Assembly: GCA_963082975.1 (NCBI GenBank)
Contig: OY720346.1
Coordinates: 34,437,787-34,501,786 of the forward strand
Reading direction: 5' to 3'
DNA length: 64,000 bases
Origin: Labia minor
Lineage: Eukaryota > Arthropoda > Insecta > Dermaptera > Spongiphoridae
Shown: piece after piece, positions 23,600 to 36,023 of the stretch
Layout of the letters: each line of letters starts with the position of its first letter
How positions within the stretch are numbered: position 1 is the stretch's first letter
Program-made: the position numbers and the translations under genes
The notes under the pieces: generated by a model
The model's database searches: none
Seen by the model: only the letters and a program-made list of their open reading frames with translations
Told to the model about the DNA's origin: nothing

Positions 23600-24820
23600 T
23601 GGAAAATGGAACACCCATAGCTCAGCTCAGGAGTTACCTAAGATTCTAATTTCTTTTTTATTTTTCATCTCATTTGAGGTACCCTTCACCTCAGAAAAAT
23701 TTGGTTACCTTACTCCTTGTAGTTTAGGCTCTGGAGTTTTTTGCGTACAGACGGACACTATCGTATTAAATATATAGATATATCACAATAATAATATTGT
23801 TACAATTATGTATAATATTATTAGGTGTATATATTAATATATATATTAAATTAAATTGCCTCTTCCAACTTCTCACCCCACTCTGCCCAAAAAAGACAAA
23901 TTCCGAAACGACGCTTATCTAAAAGTAGAGCTCAAAGGTATTAAGTTCAGTTGATAATCATTTCCAGGGAAACACATAAGCCTAAACTTGATTAATAAAT
24001 AAATGCAAGAAAAAATACAATGTAATAATTTTTTTTAAATTGAATATAATTTAATAAGTAATAGAACCGTTGTAAATGGAGAAATAACGGAAAGGAGGGT
24101 AAAAGAGAGAGAGACAGTTAAAAAGAGGGGGAGGAGAGCGGGAAATGGACGATATAAGGTAAATAAGGAATTCATAAAATATATTAAAAGTAGTACTAAT
24201 CATTTCGAATGAGACAGAGAGATGGGAAAATTCCGTTCTGCCAATTATGACTTTAGTTAATGCTCATATTAAATATAAATTTATATTTTTTTTATAATTA
24301 CATTTCCTTAAGAAATGAATTAAATTAAATCTAATTTGAATTGTATAAAAGTTTATTTAATTCATTTCATTTCTAATTTAAGATTAACTTTAATGAGATT
24401 TACTTTAGAATATAACTTTTAAAACATATTAATAAATGTTATGTTATTAATTATTTTGTATGTTATACAGATCCCCTCCTTTCCTAGAATATTACTGTAC
24501 TTTTGATATTAATATCAAATAAATAAACATTTCTGTTTTATTTACTTAATTAAATGTAATTTTTACCTTAAATATATTTTTATTCATTCAAAGAATTTAA
24601 ATTGATTTATTAAATAAATAATTAAATTTAGTTGATATTGATTTAATTTATTTTTCAAAAATAAATAAATATTAGCTATAGATTTAATTTAATTTATTAT
24701 TATAAAATATTGACATAATTGAAATGAATTAGAATATAATGAAAATAATTTATTATGAAGAAATTTTTGTTTGTTTTTGAAATTATACATCTTTAAATGG
24801 GATAGTAATATAGCAATAAA
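23600..24820. other. AT-rich DNA, no gene seen
   Basis: A purine-rich patch lies at 24080-24160. Nothing is recognised. Confidence 0.5.
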
Positions 24821-24826
24821 TATATG

Positions 24827-25070
24827 TGCCACTCAGAAGCCAAAGCATTAATTCCACATTTAAAAAAACTGAGAAAATGAAGCTTAAAGTTAATAACTTG
24901 TAGAAAATTCAGGTTTATTGATTACAGAAAAATGTATATTGCTTTGCAATAATAAGATTATCAAGTTCATTATTCACTTCATATGTTGCAAATTACCTTA
25001 CATTCCATTCCATTACATTACTAGCAAAATTTTAAAAATCGGAGTTAATCGGTTTGGCTTCTGAGTGGCA
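24827..25070. mobile_element. 244-bp MITE with 6-bp target duplication
   Basis: An 18-bp perfect terminal inverted repeat TGCCACTCAGAAGCCAAA extends with mismatches to about 30 bp. TATATG flanks it at 24821-24826 and 25071-25076. The interior is AT-rich and non-coding. I do not recognise the superfamily; because the flanks are TA-rich a shorter TA duplication cannot be excluded. Confidence 0.85.
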
Positions 25071-25076
25071 TATATG

Positions 25077-27630
25077 TAAAATGTAATTATGTAAATAATT
25101 AAAAAAATTATTGTTTTATTAAATTAATTAAAAATATATTCAGGATATTTGCTAAAGTTTTTATTCCAGTATTAAAGCGTCAACAATTTTATGAATGATG
25201 TGAAGTGTTGAAAGAAGGAGACAGAGAGAGTGTGTTTGTGTGTGTGGTGTATTTTCTGAATTCATTCATCGGTTGGTTATTCTAAGCAAATTGGAAGGAA
25301 AAAGTCAAGATGCGAGATTTTGCTGCATGGTAAAATGTGAAGGGGAATATATATATATAAGTAATATATAAGTAGAGTGAGGAGAAAAACAGGTAGAGTA
25401 TATGAAAGGAGTAGATAGGTTAGTGGTGAGAGAAAAAGAGAGAGATCGAATGAATAAAGAAAGAGAGAGAGAATTCTTATGCACTTGTCTCTTGTGGTTA
25501 TTATTATTATGAGTTTTGTTGTTGTATGTTGGAAACACAAAAATGTGTGGTTTCAAGTTGACTTTTTGGCAAAGCCGATTTTGGCAAGCGGGATCGTAAA
25601 AAATCAACCTTCACATAAATCAACCCAGTCGAACACACATACATACACACCACACAGACAGACTATATATATATATATTCATTTGCTAGGAGGACATATA
25701 TTAGTTACCTATAGGATAAACATGATGGTTTGCTCATGAAAAGAATGTTGTCCCTCTTTTCCTCCCTTCACCCCTCTTCACCACCTTATTCCATCTCTTT
25801 TTTTATGATTATTTTCTTCTTCATGTTGTCAAATAAAATACTAATATCTTTTCATTGTCTCTTGTTGATAGAAATTCTTAATTTTTACTTCAAGACATTA
25901 AAAATAAAAAAAATAAAAAATAAAAAGATAAAAATGTCCAATTCAATTTGTGATATATACTTTATCTTAATTATTTTTTATATAATATTATATTAACTTC
26001 TATTTTAGTAACTTCACCAATTTCATAATCACTAGACATTAATTTTTTCCTTTATATCTTTTAATAAGTAGCTCTATTTATATTTTATAATATAATTCAT
26101 TAAAATTATAATATTAATAATTGGTTTAAATATTACTTTTTTATAATTTTAATTTCTAAAATAAAATTAATTCATATTTTAATTAATTTTTCTTATTCAT
26201 ACATTCTCATCCTTTTTCGAATGTTTACTCAGCCCTGATCTAAAGGGTTTTAATATAATCGTAAAAGGGTTTTAAAGAAATTCAAAAAAATATCTTTAAA
26301 TCATTTAAGCAAGCAAAATTTTCTTAGTTAAATTTTTTACTCGAATTATTATACTATAAAATATATTTATAAATGAAAATAAAATTATTATTATTATATT
26401 ATCTCATTAAATTTAAAGATTTTTGACATTTTTTTTTTATCAGACCAAATTTTTTTTTTCATTGCTATGAAATAACTCCTGTTAAAGTTTTTTTCATTAA
26501 ATGGGGTAAATCTGTAATGGTGATTTTTTACGCTTCTACAGTGTGTAAAATTACTAATATAACCAGTTTTAGAGATCACTTTTCATCTACTTGTTCACTG
26601 ATTCAATCGACTGGAACAACATTTATATTAAATATATTATTTCAACAAAAACTCTGTATATAACTTTTTAATTGAATTTCCAAACCATTATCTTGTTTTT
26701 TAATGAAAAATAGATTGCAATTTCATCTTTTAAAAATTGCTTTGTATTAATGATATCGAATTAATATAAGTACATATAAAACGTTATAGTTAAAAAAATT
26801 ATAATTTTTTGTGTAAAAATGTAATATGTACTTATTAAAAAAAATATTATTAAATTATAAATATAATTATTACATATATATTTCCGAGCCATGCAGAGAT
26901 ATATTTCAATTTTAAACTACTCAAGCTGAAAATAAATAAATTCAATGATTATACTAAATCAAAAAGTTTATAAATGAATGAATGGTTTGCAATACACAAT
27001 TACATACAATTTATGGATTATTTATTATCCACCGTGAATGAAACAAAAAAAAAAACAAGGCCTATGATAGGACTAGATTACTTATTATATGCCCCTAGGG
27101 GGGGGAGACCAATATATCGAATAATAATAATTCGAAAGTTGTCTGAAGTAATTCTTATTTCTTAGAAATGATGAGAGAACATGAAATTTATTGTAATTAA
27201 TCTTGATGAAAGGTATATCTATCTTATAATATGAACGGTAAAAAAAAAATTGATCGAATGGTAATTTAGAATTAAAAAAATGAGATAAAAAAAATGTACA
27301 CATACTTACATATTCCTCTGTATTAATTATAGTTTAGGAGGTATTTAAAAAAGAAGATGGGAGAATAAAAAAAATTCATAAAAATTATATGCAAATATTT
27401 ACTGATTAGAGGATTTTTTTTTATATAATAATATATAATAATTAAAATAAGGAAGTTGAATGAATCATTATCAGAATTCATATGATAATTAGACTGCCTT
27501 AGGAGGTCAAACACCTAGTCAGGAGGATTAGAAGGACTTATAATGAGAACTGATTAAAAGTTTTTTTACCGTAACCACATTTGAAAATATTCGAATATTG
27601 AAAATTGTAATATATGATGTTCATTTTCTT
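25077..27630. other. AT-rich DNA with A/G- and CT-rich patches
   Basis: 25220-25470 is purine-rich with a (TG)n stretch at 25230-25250 and (GA)n at 25430-25473; 25740-25800 is pyrimidine-rich. Overlapping short frames on both strands are low-complexity. No gene is seen. Confidence 0.5.
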
Positions 27631-28160
27631 TTTACCGACCGACGATAGTAAGGGAGGTATTGTTTTCACACCAAATTTCACATGTGGGGATTTTTACATA
27701 TCTCCACGAATCATGCATTTTCTAAACAGAAAAAAGTATTTTTAGCATGATGTCTGTCCGTCCGTCTGTCCGTCTGTCCGTCCGTATAGATGTGTACAGC
27801 CTGAACGGCTCAACCGATTTTGATGAAATTTGGTATATTTACTTAATGCATCAGTGGGATGAATTGATCAACTTTTGGTGCAAATCCGTGAACCGGAAGT
27901 GGTAGTATTAGCGATCGACGATAGGAAGGGAAGGGTTATTTTCACACCAAATTTCACATGAGGAGATTTTTTTTATATATCACCACGAATCATGCACTTT
28001 GTATTGGTTTTATCCTCGGGAAAATCATATTTATTAGTTTTTTCTTGATTTAAAATTATATGACGTCATCCAGCCATTCATGACGTCACAGCCTGGTCTT
28101 ACATATATATTATAAATAAAATAAAATTAAAAATATTTATGTTATATGCCTATATGTTTT
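27631..28160 (+). mobile_element. Repeat family A, copy 2 (fullest with 63081)
   Basis: Two related modules of about 260 bp follow one another: TACCGACCGACGATAGTAAGG at 27632 and GCGATCGACGATAGGAAGGG at about 27910. Each is followed by TTTTCACACCAAATTTCACATG and a CACGAATCATGCA motif. Between them are a GTCY microsatellite (27750-27783) and the phrase GGCTCAACCGATTTTGATG (27807-27825), common in arthropod Helitron relatives. Near the end, two TGACGTCA palindromes (28061, 28081) can pair into an 8-bp stem with a 12-nt loop. No coding capacity; HINE/DINE-1-like class inferred. Confidence 0.8.
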
Positions 28161-28817
28161 TTATTACATTAATAGATATATTAAAATTATTTGAAATTGT
28201 TTCTGTAGCTGGAAATTAATTTACTTCAAACCGTCGGTCGGTTCGGACCTGGCCACAGGTCAACTTATTATTTTATACTAAAAAAGTGATGTTTGATATT
28301 ATTTTATTATGGACGTTTGGAAACCTATTCGGATATTTTTAAGATGATATTTCATATAATACGTATATATTTCGTTTTCTATTTGTCCAATCCAATAGAA
28401 ATTTTCTTGATAGGATATAAATCCACAAAGATTGATCACTACTATTTTTTCAATTCTTTCAATATTGTAGAGATTTTGTTTGAAAATAAAAATTCCCTTA
28501 AAAATAAAGAAAAAGAAAAATTCATTTATTTTTAATTATTTTTTTTTAAATAAATCAAATAAATTGAAAAAATACTAACATGTTATTTTTTAATATTTAC
28601 GGAAATATTAATAATTTGTTACAAAAGACAAAAAATTGGAAGATTGTTCTCGAAAAAATGATTGATGGGTAGACCAATAATTCGTTGTAAGATGGAAGAT
28701 GATTTAGCAAAGAACTTTCGATTCACATCAAATGCTAGATGAATTAATTATTTAATTTGAATAAAAAAATAAATAATTTGTAGAATATTATAAGTATAAT
28801 AATAACTAAATATAGTA
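28161..28817. other. AT-rich DNA, no gene seen
   Basis: 28620-28735 may be a very decayed retrotransposon tail (TTGATGGGTAGACCAATAAT resembles the GKRxxGRPxxRW-coding region), but it is too weak to call. Confidence 0.4.
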
Positions 28818-29332
28818 CGAGGACAGGTCAATAAGCCCATGACTTTTTTAATTTCCCGTCCCGAAATGGTAACACTGCTCCTGTCAGCAGGCAACAATCA
28901 GCTGACACGTCGAAATTTGAATCAGCTGGGTCTTTTAGTTTTTGTTTGACATCATTTACTAGCAAACTACCTCGTGATTTGAGAAAAAAATTTGAAAAAG
29001 TGAATTTACATGAAAATCCAGGAATTGGGATACGAATTGCTCCCTTATCTGCCCTATTCTCCGTATTTTGCCCCGAGTGACTATTTCTTGATTCCAAATC
29101 TGAAGAAATGGCTCGACGGAAAGAGATTGAACCGATGAAATCACAAATCTTACAAACAAATACCTATTTTGATGTCCTCGAAAATACTTATTTTTAGGAA
29201 GAGATAAAAAAATTGGAGTAACTTTGGACGAAGTGTATAATACTCAAAGGAGACTACGCTGGAAAGTAAAATGATTTTTTATCCAAATACGTGTTTCATT
29301 CAAAAAGTCACGGACTTATTGATCTGCCTTCG
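28818..29332 (+). mobile_element. Internally deleted mariner, copy 2 of GAGGTCAATAAG family
   Basis: Ends CGAGGACAGGTCAATAAG and CTTATTGATCTGCCTTCG are flanked by TA at 28816-28817 and 29333-29334. About 29040-29275 encodes, with breaks, the mariner C-terminus: ALFSVFCPE (third-Asp block, altered), EEMARRKEIE, ILQTNTYFDVLENTYF, EEIKKLE, then WTKCI and LKGDYAGK after a shift. The 5' half of the gene is deleted. Confidence 0.85.
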
Positions 29333-29334
29333 TA

Positions 29335-30205
29335 TACTGATATTTCGACTATTTAATAGTAATAAAATAATTAGAAAGTGAATAAGAATAAAATTTGTTG
29401 TTTGCAAGATGGCTACTCAAGTTTTAGGACAAGTTCATTTTATTTTATTTTTATTTCTTATCACATAAAAGAATGTCATTAAACAAAAACATTGGAATAT
29501 TGAAAATGAATATTATTTCAAAGAAGTGATTTCATTCTCCTTCTCTCACTTTTATTCCCCTCTCTTCTCCATACTTCCTCACCCCACACGCAACCGATGT
29601 CCTCACACATTCATTCATTATCAAATTGATATTCTTTCTATTATTTGAAATAAACTCATAACCAAATAAAATACTAAAAACGTAAATGATCTCTACTTTA
29701 TCTTGGCCATTAAGATTCCATCTTAACTTAATTGCCGTGACCTTCATTATATGTTTCGAGATCCAGGACAGAGACCTTCACTTGAAATTCGACTCTCTTA
29801 TTAAAGTTTAAACACACACACACAACTTTATTAGATTTAACATTTTTATTCGTAAACACACCGACAAATATTTATTCAATATATTATTAAAATAATATAT
29901 ATATATTTATTTATTTAAATTTATTCATTTATTTATTTCTATATATAAAAAATAAATTTTATTTTTATATGAAAAATTCAAATTTATTATTAGTCCTAAA
30001 AATAAATAAATAAATAGATTAAAATATTAATTTAATTATTATATTAATTAAATTAATTTGAAAATTATATATAAATAAAATTTTATTTTAAAATGTTATT
30101 TTTATTATAAATATGAAAATAAATGTAATATCATAGATTTATTGTTTTTTTTATTATTTTTATCTCGTTCACTGATTACTAATTTTTCTATAAATTTAGC
30201 AAGTA
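29335..30205. other. AT-rich DNA, no gene seen
   Basis: 29530-29630 is moderately GC-richer (CCCCACACGCAACCGATGTCC) without a domain. The remainder is AT-rich. Confidence 0.45.
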
Positions 30206-30209
30206 TATA

Positions 30210-30629
30210 CTTCAAGGGCCGAAAACTCACTGGATTTTTCACTAGACAATGAACATGACTCATTTCGAGAGGCTCATCTGTCACTAGTTTATGTATGAAG
30301 TTTCGCCCATTCGTTTACAAGCCACAGTCGTTTCGGTGGCGCTACTTTCGCCTACAAAAGAAAAATGGAAAAACAGATATATTGCGTCTTGATTAAACAT
30401 TGTTTTTTAATTTGAAAAACTTGTGAGCAATCAAGAAGCGATATTCCTGTTTTTCCATGATGACGGCGAAAGTAGCGTCACTCAAACGACTGTAGCTTGT
30501 AAACGAATGGACGAAATGTCATGATACTTCATACATAAACTAGTGACAGATGAGCCTCTCGAAATGAGTCATGTTCATTATCTAGTGGCATCACCTATTG
30601 AAAAATCCCGGGACTTTCCAGTCCATGTA
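30210..30629. mobile_element. Palindromic mariner derivative (two 5' ends head to head)
   Basis: Arms of about 190 bp are inverted copies of each other. Each includes TGAACATGACTCATTTCGAG, the AGTGACAGATGAGCC complement, the CGTTTACAAGC block and, at the inner end, a mariner transposase start (left MEKQIYCVLIKHCFL, right MEKQEYRFLIAHKFF). The right outer end reads GGGACTTTCCAGTCCATG; the left is more decayed. A transcript would fold into a long hairpin. No complete transposase is present. Confidence 0.85.
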
Positions 30630-32215
30630 GTAAATCTAATTTTGCTAAATATAGTATTGATATGTATTTTTTAATAATCTTTACTAAAACATCATTAATA
30701 ATACTTTAACTTTTATTAACTAACATACGTATATGTAACATTTAGGAAAAACTTGGACAATGAAACAATAGATGAAATATATTTATATGCCTCTTTTTGT
30801 GCTGAGAATTATTTTACTTCTCTCGTTATCATATAATTTTGACATCTGGTTACTGTCAGCTGTCATCTATTTTGGAAAAAATCTCCTGAACTCAATTTAG
30901 ATTTTTCTAGTATATAATTTTAAAATTGACAATTTTTTTTATATGCTACCAATATATTTGTATACGTTTGAATTGACGTCTCTATATAATAACTTTAAAA
31001 AAAACAAAACATTAATTCAAAAACAATTTAAATTTAAAAAAAATAAATTGAAAAACATTTTTAAAATATTACTATTTAAAACTGAAAAACTATATATAAA
31101 AAAAAAATAAAGGTAGTTAACCTGTGATTTACGGTATTTTGATACTCCTTGAAACTTATCAACATTCTAGCGTGATTTTTTAGAAATATTAAAATTATGG
31201 AGTCTCCACTTCAAAAAGTTTTAGAAATTGTGTTAGAATATATTCGACATAAAATTTTGATATCGACAAAAACTTTTTAATATGATATATTATTTAATTA
31301 ATGAATTTTTTGTGTTTTGTGGAAAATAATTTTAAATGAATATTTTATGTTGTGTGAAAAATGATTTATCCATAATCCTAGATTGATTGTGTGATATAAT
31401 ATCCATTTATATATTTTATAGAACACGCTCATGACATTAGTTTAGTTTACAATTAATATATGTGGTTGTGATAACTTGTTTTATTTTTTCTACATCCTTT
31501 GCGTGGATGAATATGATTCGGTGTCATCCAACGACTACTATAACCCACCTCCCCTATTCTCTCTCTCTCACCTCTCTAAACATAATATACACTTCTCACA
31601 AACACATATAATCTCTGAAAAAATATGGTCATGTAATATTACAAACCAGCAAAGGAATGGTCGTAACAAATCTCTTTTGCTAAACAACATATAGTTTCCT
31701 TCCTGTCTGTCCACTCGAGATCCATAATATTAAATAAAAGACATGCGTACATTCGGTTAATTATTTAACAACAAAAGGTACATTAAAACACTTTATATTT
31801 CATAAAAAAAAAAATAATTACAACGAAAAAAATTGAATTATTTGTTTGTATCCGCTTGATACATCCAACAACGGCTTATAAGGCCTAAATAATTAAAGAA
31901 AAATTTTGTTCCTGAAAAATATCGAAAGTGGGATGAAATGGAATGGGATGAATCCTTAATATCTATTTAATTTTGCTCGAAGGGCTAAAAAGAGTGATTA
32001 ATAAAAATACGAAAGATACCTCTTCACTTCTATCGCACCTTGAAAATTGGGTGGACTGTATAAAAAGGTATTTTTTAGATATTAAAGATTCGGGATAGAT
32101 AAAAGATCAATAAATAAAACTGTAATCAAATTTTAATAACAAATTTATTTAAATGTAAAAAGATTAATTATATTTAGAAGAATCTAAATATATAATATAT
32201 ATAACAACTTAAATC
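30630..32215. other. AT-rich DNA, no gene seen
   Basis: Short frames near 31476-31694 are low-confidence and show no domain. Confidence 0.5.
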
Positions 32216-32221
32216 TAAAAT

Positions 32222-32740
32222 TTAATATAGTTCAAAGGTGGGAATAAGTGCAATTATCTGTTTAACCACGGGGATTTTGAAAGGGAATTCGCCGTCTCGC
32301 GTGTCTTGGATGATCGCCCTGCTGCAGATTGGTTGCCAATTGACCCAGATATCAATTGTCTTTGGAAACCCTTCGAGTTTACAACGGATTAACTGGACCC
32401 CAACGGCTCCAACGTGGCAAAAATGGTCCCCCCCAGGAACCAATGGGTTTGCCCTTTCGGAACAAACTCGGAAGCACAGGGCCGGCAGCTGAAGTCTCTG
32501 TAGCAGCGTCGACGATCCCAAATTGCACCGCGTTCAAGTTGTAAATTTGAACGGGCCAGATGCGAGTGAAGTCAACAGGCGGTGGCGTGCAGGCCGAAAG
32601 ACGGCCGGCAAAAAGGCAAGGGCGGCAAAACAACAAGGCTCTGAAGAGCGTTCGGTCCGCTTTTTTATGGAGATATGTAAGGGTGGGGAATGTCACTCAT
32701 TAGGGGTGGTAAGGGAGGGAGGTGGTCAAACTTATTAATT
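32222..32740. promoter_or_regulatory. CpG-containing GC-rich island
   Basis: The strongest compositional outlier in the window: about 500 bp with many CpGs, including GCCGGCAAAAAGGCAAGGGC and GTCGACGATCCC, inside DNA near 80% AT. Several long frames overlap on both strands (minus 32696-32379 and 32521-32222; plus 32238-32492 and 32523-32738), which mainly reflects few stop codons. None matches a family I recognise, and I cannot pick one as real. Candidates are a promoter or first exon of a host gene, a terminal exon on the minus strand (TTCAAAGTAGTT-like AT-rich sequence follows at 32220), or transferred DNA. Confidence 0.35.
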
Positions 32741-33512
32741 TATTACAATAAAAATAAATATTTAAAATTATAAGTGAAATTAACTTAAAATTCTCGATAT
32801 AAATTCCATAATTACTTAACACTAACATTCATTATTACTTAATTTAATTAATATATAAACATAGTCAGAGGGCGGTAATTCAAATTAATTTGAATTTAGG
32901 TTCCATGCGGAACCAATTTGTATATTAGATAATATTAGTTAAATTTGATTGAGATAAACGTAATAACTTTTTTAAATAAGTTTTTTTTTAATGTGCTTTA
33001 TGCGTACTTCAGCTAGGATCCATAAAAATTTTTAACAACCGATATGTAGATAATATAAATTAAAACGAAGTTAAAACCACAATGAGGGGTTAAGAAATAT
33101 TATTATTCTAGTTTCTTGTATTTTATTTTACTTTATTTATTAAATAAAAACATATTTTCATAATAATTATTCAAATATAAAATTATTTAATGATAAACTC
33201 AATAAAAAAATATGCTTCTGCTTTAATTAAATAATACTATGGAAATATATGCTATATATATATATATTTATAAATCTTTATTATATTAAAAATAATATAC
33301 TATTGTATTTGGATTTTAATTCAAAAGAGGTTATTGATTACATCTTTTATTAATTTTTTATTTTATTTTTCAAATATTTTTTTTATTTTAAAATTATTGA
33401 GTTTTATTAAATAAAAAATTATATTTATAATTTAAATTAAAATAATTTCTCATAGTTGATTTTCGTATATTGTTGGTTGGCAATTATATATATATACATA
33501 TAAATATATATA
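32741..33512. other. AT-rich DNA, no gene seen
   Basis: Only short AT tracts, with (TA)n near 33253-33268. Confidence 0.5.
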
Positions 33513-33514
33513 TA

Positions 33515-33836
33515 CGAGGTCAGATCAATAAGTTGGTGAATTATAAACACAGGTTTTTCAAATAAAAAATAATTTTACTTTCCGACGTAGTCTCTCCTTT
33601 GAGCTCTAAACGTTTCTACAAATAAGATTAGTAGAGGACATCAAAATAGGTATTTGTTTGTGAGATGATTTCATTGTTGGAGTCATATCTCTTTCCGCCG
33701 AGCCATTTCTTCAGGATTGGAAACAAGAAATAGTTACTCGGGGCTAAAACCAGAGAATAAGGCGGATGAGGGAACAATTTGTATCCCAATTCATGGATTT
33801 TCCTGGATAAGTCTCCGACTTATTGACCTGCTCTCG
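33515..33836 (-). mobile_element. Internally deleted mariner, copy 3 of GAGGTCAATAAG family
   Basis: Ends CGAGGTCAGATCAATAAG and CTTATTGACCTGCTCTCG, flanked by TA at 33513-33514 and 33837-33838. The minus strand keeps only the C-terminal transposase segment (the GCCGAGCCATTTCTTCAGGAT region corresponds to KKWLGG-type sequence). Shorter than the other two copies at 322 bp. Confidence 0.85.
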
Positions 33837-33838
33837 TA

Positions 33839-34477
33839 TATATATTAATAAAGTTATAAATTATTTTATTTTAGATTAAAAAAGTGACTCCATATAAAAA
33901 TTACAAAAAAAATTTGAATGAATAATATATTTTTAAAAATTTGAGGTTATTCTAACATAAAACGAATAATAAATAAAAGGTTCATTAAATATATATCATA
34001 ATAATATCTGCCATTATTATTATTAATATTTATTTATTTAATTATTTTCATTATTCATTATTAATTAAAAACGATTCAATTAATAAATAATTATATTCGT
34101 TAATTAAAATAGAGTAGCTCTAACTCAAAATAATTAAATATTAATACTAATATAAATTCAATATTAAATTGAACTGTCGATTGTAAATTAAATTCAAATT
34201 GACTTTTAATAAAGATACAAAAATATGTATTTCAAAGGGCTCGAAATCTAGAGGGTGTATATTGTTTTATTGATATATTTATAGTTATATTTGTGTTGTC
34301 ATCAGGTTTCTATATATATATATATATATAATTTCAAATTGAGGGAATAAAATATTACATTTTAATTCATATTAAATATTTGTGAGATTTATAAGGATAT
34401 ATATTTTATATAAATTAAATTAAATTTGTAATTCGATTTTTTTTTCTAATTAACATTAACAATTAGCCCTTATTTTT
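33839..34477. other. AT-rich DNA, no gene seen
   Basis: (TA)n near 34313-34330. Nothing else is recognised. Confidence 0.5.
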
Positions 34478-35033
34478 ACTATCTCGCCAGAGATAGTATT
34501 GCGATCACGAAATTTTTCGATATCGAGATTTTGATGTTTTTGTACGTTTTTAAGGTCCCTGAGTGATTTTCTCTAAGGTTGAGAAAAATGTCTGTGTGTG
34601 TGTGTGTGTATGCAGACAAGATTACGCAAAAACGGTTTGAGCTAGAATCATGAATTTTGATACACAGGCATTATTCAAAATACGTAGTTTTCTATCAACT
34701 TCTGAGAAATGTAACTCATCCGGTTTTGATTATTTTTAAGTGACCGTAAAAATAAAGATATATGTTTGATATTTTTCACATGATTAAAAATAATATAAAA
34801 CTGCTATATATAGAATTTCAGCTTGATTGATTTGCTGAAAGTAACGGTATTAATTTTTTAACAAATCAAATCACGGTGCCATCAACAAAAAGCCAAACAT
34901 GCGCTGGGTTAATAAATATTATTTATTAATTTTAATTTATACATAATTTAATTAATTAAATTTAATTTAAATATAATATATATGCTATTTAATCCAATTA
35001 AAATTGTGCGATAGTCGAGTGGAGACACTCCAG
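34478..35033 (-). mobile_element. Repeat family B, copy 2 (556 bp, reverse)
   Basis: Reverse orientation of the 12714 copy: begins ACTATCTCGCCAGAGATAGT (terminal hairpin) and ends CGAGTGGAGACACTCCAG. The internal microsatellite is (TG)n at about 34590-34608. All internal landmarks align with copies 1 and 3 (AACGGTTTGAGCTAGAATCA, GGTGCCATCAACAAAAAGCC). Confidence 0.85.
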
Positions 35034-35450
35034 CTTAATTCATATGAATTGATGTTTCAGTTCATAATTATATCTATAACAGCATTTAATAATTATGTAT
35101 ATATATATATGTATATATAATTTTTAAATTCTTAAATTATTATTTTAATTATTTTTTTACTTACATGTTTTTTTAGTTTCTTCATCAAATTTAGGTCATT
35201 TCTGTTAACATTTTTAATATTTATTGAATTTTTAACACATTTACAAATAAAGATTTAAAATGAAAAAAAAAATCTTACCTTTCTTCGAATATATCTATGT
35301 CCACAGTTTTTGAAAGTTGTCTTCGCTTCTTTTTATTTATTTTTTTTTTTATCTTTAGAATAGAATATGATGATTACCTTGAAAATGTTAAAAACAATTT
35401 GAATTATTTTTTTTTTTTGTTTATGAGGGACAACTCATTGAATCTTTAAA
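35034..35450. other. AT-rich DNA, no gene seen
   Basis: A donor-like sequence on the minus strand (35274-35280) lacks a believable acceptor, so no exon is called. Confidence 0.45.
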
Positions 35451-35454
35451 GATG

Positions 35455-35830
35455 TCAATTTAAATCTCTTCGCTCTCACTCCCCACTCTTCTCCTCCTCC
35501 TTTTCCCTCTTCCTCGGACTTACCACCCTCCACTCACTTATTCTCACGAGGAGGTATTTTTATTTTTTTTTATTCAAATTGAATGGTTCCGGGAGACGTT
35601 GTTGGAGGGGGGCAAAAGAGGGAGAGAAGACAAAATTCTTACGCTTCTTAGACAAGAGACAAACAATACAAGTTAAACGAGTGTGAGTGGGTGACAGAGA
35701 GAGAGAGAGATAGAAAAATGACCCTTTCCCCCCTCTCCCCCCACGCTTACACCGCCGAAATAGAAAACCCATAACCTCACCTCTCCCTGATCCTCGCCCA
35801 TCTCCTCACCCACTAAGTGCCGACAAAGCG
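35455..35830. promoter_or_regulatory. GC-richer, CT/GA-rich island
   Basis: Pyrimidine- and purine-rich blocks surround a more complex core at 35580-35620 (GGTTCCGGGAGACGTTGTTG) and 35735-35830 (CCACGCTTACACCGCCG, AAGTGCCGACAAAGCGG). The minus-strand frame at 35772-35560 is low-complexity. GA/CT blocks can act as GAGA-factor-type sites in arthropods, but that is inference. Confidence 0.25.
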
Positions 35831-36023
35831 GTGAAAGGAGTTGAAAAATATTATATAGTCAGCCTTTCAATTAATACTGAAATTTTATATTGATAAAAAT
35901 TACTAGACAATAATATTAATAATAAATAAAGAAAATTAATAATATAATAAAAGAATTAATTATTATATATACAAATCTTCCATTGATGTTATCTATTGAT
36001 TCCATTTAGTCTATGGTCTATGG

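Noticed and set aside
35274-35340. Minus-strand donor GTAAGATTT with an upstream coding-like stretch
   Set aside because: The only upstream acceptor candidate lacks a pyrimidine tract, so no exon is supported.
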